This document shows, piece after piece, positions 25,518 through 34,009 of a DNA stretch of 64,000 bases (position 1 is its first letter; each line of letters begins with the position of its first letter). Source of the DNA: Acidobacteriota bacterium (GTDB taxonomy: Bacteria > Acidobacteriota > Thermoanaerobaculia > Multivoradales > J023); NCBI GenBank assembly GCA_029263315.1, contig JAJCXR010000038.1, forward strand, positions 154,571 to 218,570, written 5' to 3'. A program made the position numbers and the translations under genes. The notes beneath the pieces are model-generated. The model was not told the DNA's origin, searched no databases, and saw only the letters and a program-made list of their open reading frames with translations.

Positions 25518-28424
25518 CTAGGTAACCGTGGTCGACAGATCATTGGGTTTTGAGTTGGCGGGGTCGCCGACCAGGATGAACGGGGCCCAGTGGTAGGGGT
25601 GGGGACGCTCGAGGCGTTGCTCCCGCATGGTCTGGCGCAGGGCCTCTGAGCGTTGCTCGCCACCGCTCAAGTGGTGGTAGAAACGGCCCATGAAGGCGGC
25701 GGCGCTGGCATCGTGGACGTCCCACAGGGTGACCAGGGCGGAGCGGGCTCCGGCATAGAGCAGACCACGGGTGAGGCCCACCAGCTCCTCGGTTCCGAGG
25801 ACGGCGTTGAGCCCGGTGCCGCAGCCGCTGAGCACCACCATCTCCGCCTGCAGACGCAGCTCATAGAGGTCGAACAAGCTCAGTCGACTGGTACCCAGCT
25901 GGATGGCCGAAAACATGGGGTTGTCCCGACGAAAGAAGCCGTGGGTCGCCAGGTGGATGAACCGACAATCGGCACCCAGTTCCTTGAGGGCGTCTTCGGT
26001 GGCGGCCCGACCGTGCAGCAGAGTGGCTTGGGGGAGGGCCTTGGCCACGGTTTTTGCCTCTTGCAGGATGTGGGGGGCCCGTTCGTCGTCCACCGCCAAG
26101 ACCAAGGATGTCTCCTGCCAGTGGTTGACCTTGCTGGCGCAGAGGTGGAAGACGCCGGTGCTCGGGGAGTAGGAGATGGTGAAATGGTCGATCAGCGGGC
26201 TGTCACCGTCCATCAAGGCATGGAACGGAATGTGGTGCAACAGGCCATGGGGGACGATGAGCAGGCGATCTCCCTGGAGTCGATGACGCAGGGGAGCGAT
26301 GAGCTGACCGTAGAGTAGCTGCAAATATTTCTGCGTCGCCCGTAGGCATAGCTTTGCCGGGGGCCGCCGGCTCGCTCCACCGGGTTGGGCCCTTTGCAGC
26401 TGGAACTGCAGGTGACGCTGTAGCTTCCGAACCGTCGACAACTTGGCCAGCGGCTGGATGTGTAGCTGGCGACGATGGCCGAGGACGACAAAGATCTGGT
26501 CACGAGCGATGAAATACTCCAACAGGGTGGTGTCTGCCGGGACCGAGGCCAAGGCCATCTGTGGGTCGACAACGCCCCCGGATTGCAACGAGCTGTACTC
26601 CAAGTCGGCCGTCTGCATCTCCCTCAGCGAACGCAATAGGGCGGTCTCCTTGTGCAGGATGTCAGCTCGGATCTGTTGCGATGGCTCGCCACGTTGGGCG
26701 GGGGTTTCCAATGGCCGTTGATCGATCTGACGATAGAGCCAGTTGAGCTCCTCCCGCAGGCGTCGAACCTTGGCCACCAGGTCGGCCCGACCCGTCGTCT
26801 TGGCGGGCAAAACGTGCGCTTGGAACGACAGCAGCTCCGCCAAACCCCTGGACTTGGCCTTTTCGATGTAATCGAAGGCGATGGTGTCCCGCTCCGGGCT
26901 AGGGGGCTCCTGCAAGGTCAGCCACACCAGGCTCTCATAAACCCCCTGTTTGTCCTTGAGAAAAGCGATCTTGAGATCCTCGCCGTGGAGTTGGCTGCGC
27001 AGGCGCTCCAAGCGGCGATGGGACTGGCTATAGGCTTCGAGGGCGGCGCAACGGTTGGCGTCCCCTTCTTCGATCTGGCCGAGGAGGTTGTAGGCCTGGT
27101 GCTCTAGGGAGGGGGAGGAAAGACCCCGCAGGTGTTCGAGGGCAGCATGGCAGGCGCGGCGGGCCGCGTTTATCTTCTGCTTGGCGAATAGCAGCTTGGC
27201 GAAAAGTAGCTCACACATGACGACGCGGGATTGCAGACCGGAAACGACAAAGGCCCGTTGAGCCAGCCTGACCTTGCGGATTGCCTCGTCGCTGCGTCCT
27301 TGGCGATGCAGCACCACCGCCTCATAGAAGTCGAGCAGGGCCAGCCACAGCTCGTTCTTCTCCTGACGAAAAATACTTCGGGCGCTGGCCAGCAGCTCGA
27401 GGGCAGGGGCGGCCTGGCCAAGACGGCTCTCAGCGATGGCGTGAAAGGTGAGCGCCTTGCCCCGTTCGTAGGGCATCTTGAGCTGACGGAAACCGTCCTC
27501 GGCGGAGCGCGCTAGATTGGCGGCTTCGTCCACCAGGTTGAGCTCGAGATAGATTTCCGATTGGTCCAGGTCGCAGAGGGACCGGTGGTAGTCGTCGCCC
27601 TCCGCTGAGCTGCGGCGGCGAGCCTCTTGGAAAAGCTGGATGGCGCGGGTGTACTCCCCCCGCAAGTAGTAGAGATAGGCGATGTTGTAGTCGACTTGCA
27701 GGGCGATGCGTGGCAGGCCGAGGGAAAGGCAAGTGGCACGGGCATGGGCATAGACCCGCAGTGCTTCGTCGAATTGGTGCAAGCTGATGTAACAGACCGC
27801 GATGTTGCGCAGGCAGATGGCGGCATTCTCCGACCGTCCGAGATCGAGGAATTCATTAAAAGCTTCAAGGTAATTGGTCAGGGCTATGTCCCAATGATCT
27901 TGCCGATAATGGGTATTGGCAAAATTGTTGGCCAAGTTGGCGAGCCGCAAGCGATCCCCACGGCTGAGGAAGGTCTGGTGGGCAGATTTCTGCCACCGCC
28001 GGACGTCCTCGTAGCGTCCCAGGTACGCCAGGTTGAGCAGGGCGCTGCTGCGGGTGATGGCACCTTCCAGGGCATTGTCGAGTTGTTGGAAAACCCGGAC
28101 GGCGGCTTCGTACTGCTGCTGGGCGGCTTCGCTGTCTCCGATCGAATGCAGGGCATTGGCGCGGGCCCGCAAGGCGAGGCCCTTGGACAATGGATCGTCC
28201 AGTTGTGCCGCCATCCACAGGCAAGTGGCCCCCAGGCGATCCGAGCGGGCCAGGTCGACGGACACGGAACGCACCACCTCGGCGCAAACCCGGAGGATGA
28301 CCTCGGCGCTCAGGCGTTCGGATTGGCCGGCGAAGAAGCGCTTCCTGGCATCGTCGTCCGCCAACTGACCGAGCTCGGCCAGCCAGGCTGCATCGACGGC
28401 GCCATGGGATGGGTCATGGTCCAT
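25518..28424 (-). CDS. TPR-CHAT caspase-like protease
   Basis: 968 residues, cytoplasmic (no signal peptide). About 90-460 is an array of TPR-like repeats (ALRARANALHSIGDSEAA; AAICLRNIAVCYISLHQFDE). A helical linker leads to a C-terminal CHAT domain (about 650-960). The catalytic dyad is His828 in HLATHG and Cys868 in LSGCGTG, and the domain ends with the usual HPYHWAPFILVGD. CHAT proteins are caspase-like cysteine proteases (separase relatives) that cut specific partners in several bacterial conflict pathways. The gene starts six bases after the ECF sigma gene stop, so the two form an operon. The target is unknown; the anti-sigma-like protein and the subtilase next door are candidates. Confidence 0.92.
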   Translation of the reverse strand: MDHDPSHGAVDAAWLAELGQLADDDARKRFFAGQSERLSAEVILRVCAEVVRSVSVDLARSDRLGATCLWMAAQLDDPLSKGLALRARANALHSIGDSEAAQQQYEAAVRVFQQLDNALEGAITRSSALLNLAYLGRYEDVRRWQKSAHQTFLSRGDRLRLANLANNFANTHYRQDHWDIALTNYLEAFNEFLDLGRSENAAICLRNIAVCYISLHQFDEALRVYAHARATCLSLGLPRIALQVDYNIAYLYYLRGEYTRAIQLFQEARRRSSAEGDDYHRSLCDLDQSEIYLELNLVDEAANLARSAEDGFRQLKMPYERGKALTFHAIAESRLGQAAPALELLASARSIFRQEKNELWLALLDFYEAVVLHRQGRSDEAIRKVRLAQRAFVVSGLQSRVVMCELLFAKLLFAKQKINAARRACHAALEHLRGLSSPSLEHQAYNLLGQIEEGDANRCAALEAYSQSHRRLERLRSQLHGEDLKIAFLKDKQGVYESLVWLTLQEPPSPERDTIAFDYIEKAKSRGLAELLSFQAHVLPAKTTGRADLVAKVRRLREELNWLYRQIDQRPLETPAQRGEPSQQIRADILHKETALLRSLREMQTADLEYSSLQSGGVVDPQMALASVPADTTLLEYFIARDQIFVVLGHRRQLHIQPLAKLSTVRKLQRHLQFQLQRAQPGGASRRPPAKLCLRATQKYLQLLYGQLIAPLRHRLQGDRLLIVPHGLLHHIPFHALMDGDSPLIDHFTISYSPSTGVFHLCASKVNHWQETSLVLAVDDERAPHILQEAKTVAKALPQATLLHGRAATEDALKELGADCRFIHLATHGFFRRDNPMFSAIQLGTSRLSLFDLYELRLQAEMVVLSGCGTGLNAVLGTEELVGLTRGLLYAGARSALVTLWDVHDASAAAFMGRFYHHLSGGEQRSEALRQTMREQRLERPHPYHWAPFILVGDPANSKPNDLSTTVT

Positions 28425-28430
28425 GGGGGG

Positions 28431-29012
28431 TCATAGGTCGAGTTGCTCGAACAGCGTTTCCAGCTTTTTGAGGCAACGGCCCCGGATGAAACCGATCGAG
28501 CCGACGGCGAGGCCCAGATGCTCTGCCACTTCCTGATAGGGCTTCGGGGGTTTGGCGAAGAACAGCAAGTGGAGCAGCTCTTGGCAACGCGGCGACAACT
28601 GTCGCAGGGCCTCGCGCACCCATTGTTGCCTCTCCAGCTCGGAAACGAAGTCCGGCGAGATGGCGGTGTGCTCCTCCAGGGTTTCCGGCTCGTCCATGGC
28701 AATTTCGTGCTGACCCTTGCGGCGTTGCTGCTGGCGCCAGTGGTAACACTTATGGTTGCTCAGGGAGATGAGCCATGACTTGAAGGAGCCGCGCTTCTTG
28801 AGCTTCGCCAGGTCGTTAAAGGCGTCGAGCCAGACCCCTTGGAACAGATCCGTCGCTTCTTCTGAACCGGGTCGATACTTGAGGATCAAGGAGTACACGA
28901 GGTTCTTGTACTTGTCCACCAGGACACGCCAAGCCCCCTCGTCGCCCTGTAGGCACAGGCCGACGAGCCTTTCGTCTGTCCAGCTGACGTTCGGCGTTTT
29001 GCGATCCGGCAT
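28431..29012 (-). CDS. ECF-type RNA polymerase sigma factor
   Basis: 193 residues. Region 2 (about 22-95) includes VDKYKNLVYSLILKY, DLFQGVWLDAFNDLAK and FKSWLISLSNHKCYHW. Region 4 (about 130-190) includes LRQLSPRCQELLHLLFF, PYQEVAEHLGLAVGSIGFIRGRC and KKLETLF. The linker between them is acidic. It would redirect RNA polymerase to a small regulon. It is the first gene of an operon with the TPR-CHAT protease, with a plausible vegetative promoter 60-90 bases upstream. No membrane anti-sigma gene is adjacent; the soluble protein at 24349-24981 may fill that role. Confidence 0.92.
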   Translation of the reverse strand: MPDRKTPNVSWTDERLVGLCLQGDEGAWRVLVDKYKNLVYSLILKYRPGSEEATDLFQGVWLDAFNDLAKLKKRGSFKSWLISLSNHKCYHWRQQQRRKGQHEIAMDEPETLEEHTAISPDFVSELERQQWVREALRQLSPRCQELLHLLFFAKPPKPYQEVAEHLGLAVGSIGFIRGRCLKKLETLFEQLDL

Positions 29013-29074
29013 CGAATGAAACCCCGTGACTATGAAACACCCTGACCATGACGAAGACTATGACGAAACGGCAA

Positions 29075-29103
29075 AAGATAGTGCCGTGCAGGCGAAACGG
29101 CAA
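29075..29103 (-). promoter_or_regulatory. Promoter of sigma-CHAT operon with 12-bp direct repeats
   Basis: On the minus strand TTGCCG (29103-29098), a 17-base spacer and TATCTT (29080-29075) form a plausible sigma70 promoter. The 12-mer TTTGCCGTTTCG containing this -35 recurs exactly at 29075-29064, 29 bases downstream. The duplicated 12-mer may be a regulator site. Confidence 0.4.
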
Positions 29104-29112
29104 ATGGATGCC

Positions 29113-30942
29113 TCAGTCTTTGACTCGCAGGTACAGCCGGTCGACGTTCCACAGGGTGGGATGCCCGAGAATGGAGGGAGCAAAATTGCCGACCTCTCGA
29201 CGGGCTCCCACCAGGGTGTTGGGGCTCACCAGGAAGATGAAAGGCAATTGTTCGGCGACGATGGTCTGTAGCCGATCGTAGAGCACCTTGCGCCGCGCCA
29301 TGTCGACGGTGACCAGCTGCTCGCGCAGCAGGGCATCGATCTCCGCTTCCCAAGGGGTGGCCGGCTGTTTTTGGCCGAGATGCCACAGGTGATTGCCGCC
29401 ACTGCTCTGCCACACATTGAGGGAGCCGTTGGGGTCGATGTCGCCACCGCCCAGGGCCAGCAGGCTGGCCTCGTATTCGAAGCTGTGGGTGAGGCGTTCG
29501 ATGAGGGCGCGAAACTCCAGGGGAACGACCCGCAGGTCGATGCCGATCTCCGCCAGATCCCGCTGCACGATGGTCGCCATGTCCAGACGCTGCTGGTTGC
29601 TCGAGCTGGTCACCAGGGTGAAGCGCACGGCTTGTTGTTTGTCGTCCTGCAGGGTGCCGTCGGCTCGCCAGCTGAAGCCCGCCCGGCGCAATAGCTGACG
29701 GGCGTTGCCGACGGAACGTTGGGGAATCGGTAGCCGTTCGTTGATCCACAGCTTGTTGCCCGAGGTGACGTGGGAGCCGATGGCGGTGGCCTTACCGCGA
29801 TAAACCAGCCGGATGATGCTGTCGCGGTCGATGGCCGCCGACACCGCCTGACGAAAGAGTCGGTTTTCGAACCAAGGTTGCTTGGCGGCGATGGCCGCCA
29901 GGTTTTCCCCGGTCTCGGGGCCCTGGGGCAGGGGATTGAGGTTGAAGAAGAGAAAGCTGTAAGACAGGCCAGGCCCGAGGTCTCGCAGGTCCAAGCTGGA
30001 CCTCTGGCGAGAGCCTTCGAGGCGTTGAAAGCTCTCGCTGCTCAATCCCTCCAGGAGATGCAGCTCGCCGCGCTCGAAGCGCAGCAGCCGGGTCTCCGGA
30101 TTGGCCACCAAGAGAAACGTCAGGCGGTCCAAGTAGGGCAGGGGCTGCGCCTCGAGGTCGGTCTTCCAGTAGTGGGGATTGCGTTCGAGCTCGAGCCGCT
30201 CTCCGGGAAAGTAGCCGGCGAAGCGAAAGGGCCCCAAACCCACGACCTCCTCGGCGGCGCTGTCGAGCCCCCAGTGTTGACCCAGGGTGCCATCCGCATA
30301 GGCCTGCCGTAGGCGGTGTTGGGGCAGGATGGCGAGCCCGTCGAGCAGCCGCTCGCCGACGGCGTAGGGGGCGGCGAATACCAGATCCACCAGGTGGGAG
30401 TCGATCTTCTCGATGGCGACGGGTTGGTCGGCGACGATCAGCAGATCACGGTTGGGGGAGGCCACCGCCGGATCCAGATAGACCTGGAAGGTGAAGAGGA
30501 CGTCGTCGGCGTCGAAGGGCTCGCCGTCGGAAAATCGCACCCCCCGCCGCAAGTGCAGCCGCAGGCGACGACCTCCGTCGAGGACCTGCCAGGAGACTGC
30601 CAACGCCGGTACGGTGCGATGGCTGAGCCCGTCGATCCGCACCAAGCTGGCGTGCAGTCTCCGAACGACGGTGTAGGACGGACGATCGGTCGCCAGCAGG
30701 GGATTGAGGGTCCGGGGTTCCGCCGCCAGGGGAACCACCAGGCGTCCACCCGCTCGCCCACGGCTGTCGACCACCAAGGGCGTCTCGGAGGTGGGTTGCG
30801 GTTGCGAAGCATGCGCATCGGCGAGGACGAGGGGCGGCTCGTCAGCCAGCAGCGGAGTGGGCGAGCACCAGACCGCCAGCACGGCGGTGAGGGCGAGACA
30901 AGGTGGAATGAGGGAGGGGGCTCTCAGGTTGAAAACTGTCAT
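29113..30942 (-). CDS. Peptide/nickel ABC transporter substrate-binding protein (family 5)
   Basis: 609 residues with a Sec signal peptide (about 1-34, ending LLADE); no acceptable lipobox was seen. The SBP family 5 core is clear: GGRLVVPLAAEPRTLNPLLA, the hallmark LHLRRGVRFSDGEPFDADDV near 135, then RNPHYWK and a C-terminal lobe with LWHLGQK. It would capture oligopeptides or similar solutes in the periplasm for the DppBCDF-type transporter encoded upstream. It is the last gene of that set, separated from dppC by 134 bases full of short tandem repeats. Confidence 0.9.
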   Translation of the reverse strand: MTVFNLRAPSLIPPCLALTAVLAVWCSPTPLLADEPPLVLADAHASQPQPTSETPLVVDSRGRAGGRLVVPLAAEPRTLNPLLATDRPSYTVVRRLHASLVRIDGLSHRTVPALAVSWQVLDGGRRLRLHLRRGVRFSDGEPFDADDVLFTFQVYLDPAVASPNRDLLIVADQPVAIEKIDSHLVDLVFAAPYAVGERLLDGLAILPQHRLRQAYADGTLGQHWGLDSAAEEVVGLGPFRFAGYFPGERLELERNPHYWKTDLEAQPLPYLDRLTFLLVANPETRLLRFERGELHLLEGLSSESFQRLEGSRQRSSLDLRDLGPGLSYSFLFFNLNPLPQGPETGENLAAIAAKQPWFENRLFRQAVSAAIDRDSIIRLVYRGKATAIGSHVTSGNKLWINERLPIPQRSVGNARQLLRRAGFSWRADGTLQDDKQQAVRFTLVTSSSNQQRLDMATIVQRDLAEIGIDLRVVPLEFRALIERLTHSFEYEASLLALGGGDIDPNGSLNVWQSSGGNHLWHLGQKQPATPWEAEIDALLREQLVTVDMARRKVLYDRLQTIVAEQLPFIFLVSPNTLVGARREVGNFAPSILGHPTLWNVDRLYLRVKD

Positions 30943-30994
30943 GCTGAATACTTGTCGCTTCCCTTTAGCTGCGGTGTGGCTATTTGGCTGCCCT

Positions 30995-31081
30995 GTGGTA
31001 GCTGCGCTGTGGTAGCTGCGCTGTGGTTAGGGTCGATCGGGATCCATGGCCGATCAGGATCCAGGGTCGATCGGGATCAAT
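30995..31081. repeat. Two short tandem repeats between dppC and the binding-protein gene
   Basis: A 14-bp unit (GTGGTAGCTGCGCT) occurs twice at 30995-31022. A 17-bp unit (GGTCGATCGGGATCCAT and variants) then occurs three times at 31031-31081. The last unit overlaps the dppC stop codon. Confidence 0.75.
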
Positions 31082-32159
31082 GGGCGATGGGACGGGCTCG
31101 CTGCTCGTGGACGCTGGCCATTTGATGATAGCTCAGGACAACCAGGATCAGTGCCACGGCGGGGGAGAGTAACCAAGGATGGGCCAAGAATGCCTGCTGG
31201 CGGAGACCATCGGCCAGCAGCGTACCGAGGCTGCCGTAGGGTTCGACCAGCCCCAGGCCGAGGAACGAGAGGGTGACTTCCGCCAGGATGTAGCGAGGAA
31301 CGGCGAGCCACAGTTGGATGACGATCAAGCCGCTGGCATGGGGCAGGATGTGGCGCCCCAGGAGGGCGGCATGGGAGGCGCCGAAACCCGCCGCGGCGCG
31401 CACGAAGTCCCGCTGTCGCAGACTGGCCACGGCCCCGCGGATGAGACGAGCCGGGGCCGCCCAGCCGAGGCAAGCGATCAAAGCCAGGGTGCCCGCCAAG
31501 GCGAATTCGGGGTCGACATCGAGGGGCAGAAAGGCCCGCACCGCCAAGAGCAAATACAGCCAAGGCAAGGCGGTCAGCAGCTCGCAGCCGCGCATCAGCA
31601 GGGCGTCCACCCAGCCACCGACGTATCCGGCGAGGGCCCCCACCAGGGTGCCCAGGGAGAGGCTCAGCAGGGCTGCCAGCAAACCGGTGAGCAGGGAGGT
31701 GCGGCCGGCGAAAAGCAGGCGGGAGAAAATGTCGCGGCCAAACCCATCGGTGCCCAAGAGATGCACTCGGGACGGCGAGCTGTCACCCCGCGAGCTGTCA
31801 CCCTGCGAGCTGGTACCGAGCAGACGCCTTCGGCCGTCCTCCCGCCGGATCCAGAAACTGAGCTCCAGCGGTCTCCGGCGATCCTCCTCGTATTGATCGT
31901 AGGTGCCCGCCACGGGACGCAGCGGATAGATCATCGGCCGCAGCTGCCAGCCGTGGTCCGGATGGTGAAAATGCAACGCCATGGGCGGCGCGTAGGGCAA
32001 TGTGCGGTCCTGCTCCTCGGCACCATAGGGGGCCAAAAAGGGTGCCAGGAGCACTAGGCCGTAGAGGCTCAGGAGGCAGCCGGCCGCCCACCACAGGCGG
32101 TGGTCCCGAGGTGCCTTGGTGATCGATTCCGCGGCCGAGGGATGTCCCGCGTGGGTCAT
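31077..32159 (-). CDS. dppC: Oligopeptide ABC transporter permease, DppC type
   Basis: 360 residues from the ATG overlapping the dppB stop (ATGA). A longer in-frame start inside dppB was rejected. An N-terminal membrane helix is followed by a periplasmic segment of about 110 residues, then HLLGTDGFGRDIFSRLLFAGRTSL, the usual entry to the DppC core. The permease EAA-type loop (AAAGFGASHAALLGRHILPH) lies near 265-285. The segment about 112-128 is enlarged by in-frame 15-bp repeats. Partner of DppB in the membrane channel. Confidence 0.9.
   Translation of the reverse strand: MTHAGHPSAAESITKAPRDHRLWWAAGCLLSLYGLVLLAPFLAPYGAEEQDRTLPYAPPMALHFHHPDHGWQLRPMIYPLRPVAGTYDQYEEDRRRPLELSFWIRREDGRRRLLGTSSQGDSSRGDSSPSRVHLLGTDGFGRDIFSRLLFAGRTSLLTGLLAALLSLSLGTLVGALAGYVGGWVDALLMRGCELLTALPWLYLLLAVRAFLPLDVDPEFALAGTLALIACLGWAAPARLIRGAVASLRQRDFVRAAAGFGASHAALLGRHILPHASGLIVIQLWLAVPRYILAEVTLSFLGLGLVEPYGSLGTLLADGLRQQAFLAHPWLLSPAVALILVVLSYHQMASVHEQRARPIAH
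31775..31819 (-). repeat. 15-bp in-frame tandem repeat within dppC
   Basis: Three 15-bp units (GCGAGCTGTCACCCC and variants on the plus strand) encode Gly-Asp-Ser-Ser-type repeats in the periplasmic loop of DppC. Slippage expansion in a tolerant loop is likely. Confidence 0.7.
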
Positions 32160-33202
32160 CGCACCCGCCGCTCTGCCGCCAGCGGCAAGGGGTGGCGCAG
32201 CCTGGGGTCGAGATGCCATAGGAGAAGGTCCGCCAACAGATTGCCGAACACCAGGAAACAGGCCGCCAGCAAGGCGCCGGCGATCACCAGGTGGGTATCT
32301 CTGGCGAGCACGGCATCGAGGAGCAGCGGGCCGAGCCCGGGCCAACCGAGGATCCATTCGACGATCAACGAGCCGGACATCAAGGTAGCGCAGGAGAAGC
32401 CCAGCAAATTCACCAGCGGATTGGCGGCGCTGCGCAGCACATAGCGCCGAAAGATTCTCCACTCTCCCACCCCGTGACCTCGGGCGGCCTCGACAAATGG
32501 GGCGCTGGAAGCGTCCACCAGGGCCCGGCGGACATGGGCCAAGAGAGTGGGTAGGATGCCCAGGGCCAAGGTGCAGGCGGGCAGGATCAAGTGCCACAGG
32601 CGGTCCGACAGGCGTTGCCAGAGTGGCCACGATGCGGCATCGAGGGATGCCAGATCGGCGAGGGGAAACCAGCCGCTGCGGGCCGCAAGCCAAAGGGCCA
32701 GGATCGCCAGCAGCAGGTCCGGCGTCGCCAGCAGGACGCCGTTACCGGTCAGCACCAACCGGTCGATCCAACCGCCCCGATACCAGGCGGCCAGGCCGCC
32801 CAGCAGCAGGGCCAGACCCCAGGCGACCAGGGTGGCGCTGAGGGTAAGAACGAGGGTATTCCACAACCTCGGCAAAACGAGCTGACGCACCGGCAAGTGG
32901 TAGGCCAGAGAGTAACCGAGGTCACCGGCCAGCAGGGAGCGCCACCAAGAGCCATAGCGCTGCAGCCAGGATCGATCCAAGGCATAGCGATCCCGTAAGT
33001 GGTCGATGGTCTGACTTGAGATGCTGGGATCGAGCTCGAGCTGCGAGATGATGTCGCCGGGGGCCAGCTCCGCCAGGCCGAAGGAGAGCAAGGAGAGCAG
33101 CAACAGCAGCAGCAAGCCGTGCACCAACCGTTGACCGAGCATCGGCCATAGGGCGCTGCGTTGCTGGCCCCTGACAGCTTGACGTCGCATCGAGCCGAGC
33201 AC
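32156..33202 (-). CDS. dppB: Oligopeptide ABC transporter permease, DppB type
   Basis: 348 residues from GTG 33202, directly after the dppF stop; ATG 33190 is an alternative. Membrane segments flank the DppB signatures: FGLAELAPGD near 50, RYALDRSWLQRYGSWW, GDLGYSLAYHLPV, and the cytoplasmic loop with EAARGHGVGEWRIFRRYVLRS. The C-terminus is basic and cytoplasmic. It overlaps dppC by four bases. Together with DppC it forms the import channel for oligopeptides or similar ligands. Confidence 0.9.
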   Translation of the reverse strand: MLGSMRRQAVRGQQRSALWPMLGQRLVHGLLLLLLLSLLSFGLAELAPGDIISQLELDPSISSQTIDHLRDRYALDRSWLQRYGSWWRSLLAGDLGYSLAYHLPVRQLVLPRLWNTLVLTLSATLVAWGLALLLGGLAAWYRGGWIDRLVLTGNGVLLATPDLLLAILALWLAARSGWFPLADLASLDAASWPLWQRLSDRLWHLILPACTLALGILPTLLAHVRRALVDASSAPFVEAARGHGVGEWRIFRRYVLRSAANPLVNLLGFSCATLMSGSLIVEWILGWPGLGPLLLDAVLARDTHLVIAGALLAACFLVFGNLLADLLLWHLDPRLRHPLPLAAERRVR

Positions 33203-34009
33203 TCAAATGGCCTCCACCAGGGCCCGGGTGGTGGCGTGCTGCGGCGTCACCAGCAGGCGATCGGCCGGCGCCTCTTCCACCAGACGGCCGCCGTCGATCA
33301 CCAGGATACGATCCGCCCATCGGGCCACTGTCGCCAGATCATGGGAGATCCAGACATAGCTCAACCCGTGGCGTCGCCGCAGGGTGGCCAGGAGATGCAG
33401 AAGTTGTTGCCGTTGGGCCGCGTCCACCGCCGCCAGGGCCTCGTCGAAGACCATCACCCGCGGTTCCGCCGCCAGGGCGCGGGCGATGATCAAACGCTGC
33501 TTCTGGCCGCCGCTCAGCTGCTGACACGGCCGCCCGGCCATGGCGGGGTCGAGGTCGACCTGGCGCAACAGCTCGTCGACCTGGGCGGGCCAGGCGGTTT
33601 TCGGCAGGCGGCGGCTGTAGCGCAGGGGCTCGCAGAGCACAGCGGCGACGTCAAAGCGCGGGTCGAGGGCGGCGCTCGGATTCTGGGCCACCAATTGCAC
33701 CCCAGGACGTAACCGACGTCGCTCGGCGCCCCCCAATCGCCAAACATCGACCCCGGCCAACAGCACGCCACCTCGGGTCGGTTCCTGGTGCATGGCCAGG
33801 CAGCGTCCGAGGGTCGATTTGCCGCTGCCCGAAGGGCCGACGATGCCGAGGATCTCGTGACCGTGCAGGCGGCAGTCGATGCCCGCCAGGGCCTCCACTC
33901 GCTGGCGCCGGGCCAAGGAGGAGCCGCGGTGGTAGACGACGCCGAGGTGCTTTGTTTCGAGCACCGCATCCGACGCCCTCGCGGCGGCCGGGGCAAGGGT
34001 TCTGCTCAT
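33203..34009 (-). CDS. dppF: Oligopeptide ABC transporter ATP-binding protein, DppF type
   Basis: 268 residues from the ATG that overlaps the dppD stop (ATGA). Walker A is GPSGSGKST, the Q-loop is QLVAQNPSAALDPRFDV, the signature is LSGGQKQRLIIARAL, and the H-loop is WISHDLATVA. Walker B is VMVFDEALAAVDAAQ, where the usual DEPTSALD is changed to DEALAAVD (Pro to Ala). The C-terminal DppF-type extension is shorter than usual. It acts as a heterodimer with the DppD-type ATPase. Confidence 0.9.
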   Translation of the reverse strand: MSRTLAPAAARASDAVLETKHLGVVYHRGSSLARRQRVEALAGIDCRLHGHEILGIVGPSGSGKSTLGRCLAMHQEPTRGGVLLAGVDVWRLGGAERRRLRPGVQLVAQNPSAALDPRFDVAAVLCEPLRYSRRLPKTAWPAQVDELLRQVDLDPAMAGRPCQQLSGGQKQRLIIARALAAEPRVMVFDEALAAVDAAQRQQLLHLLATLRRRHGLSYVWISHDLATVARWADRILVIDGGRLVEEAPADRLLVTPQHATTRALVEAI

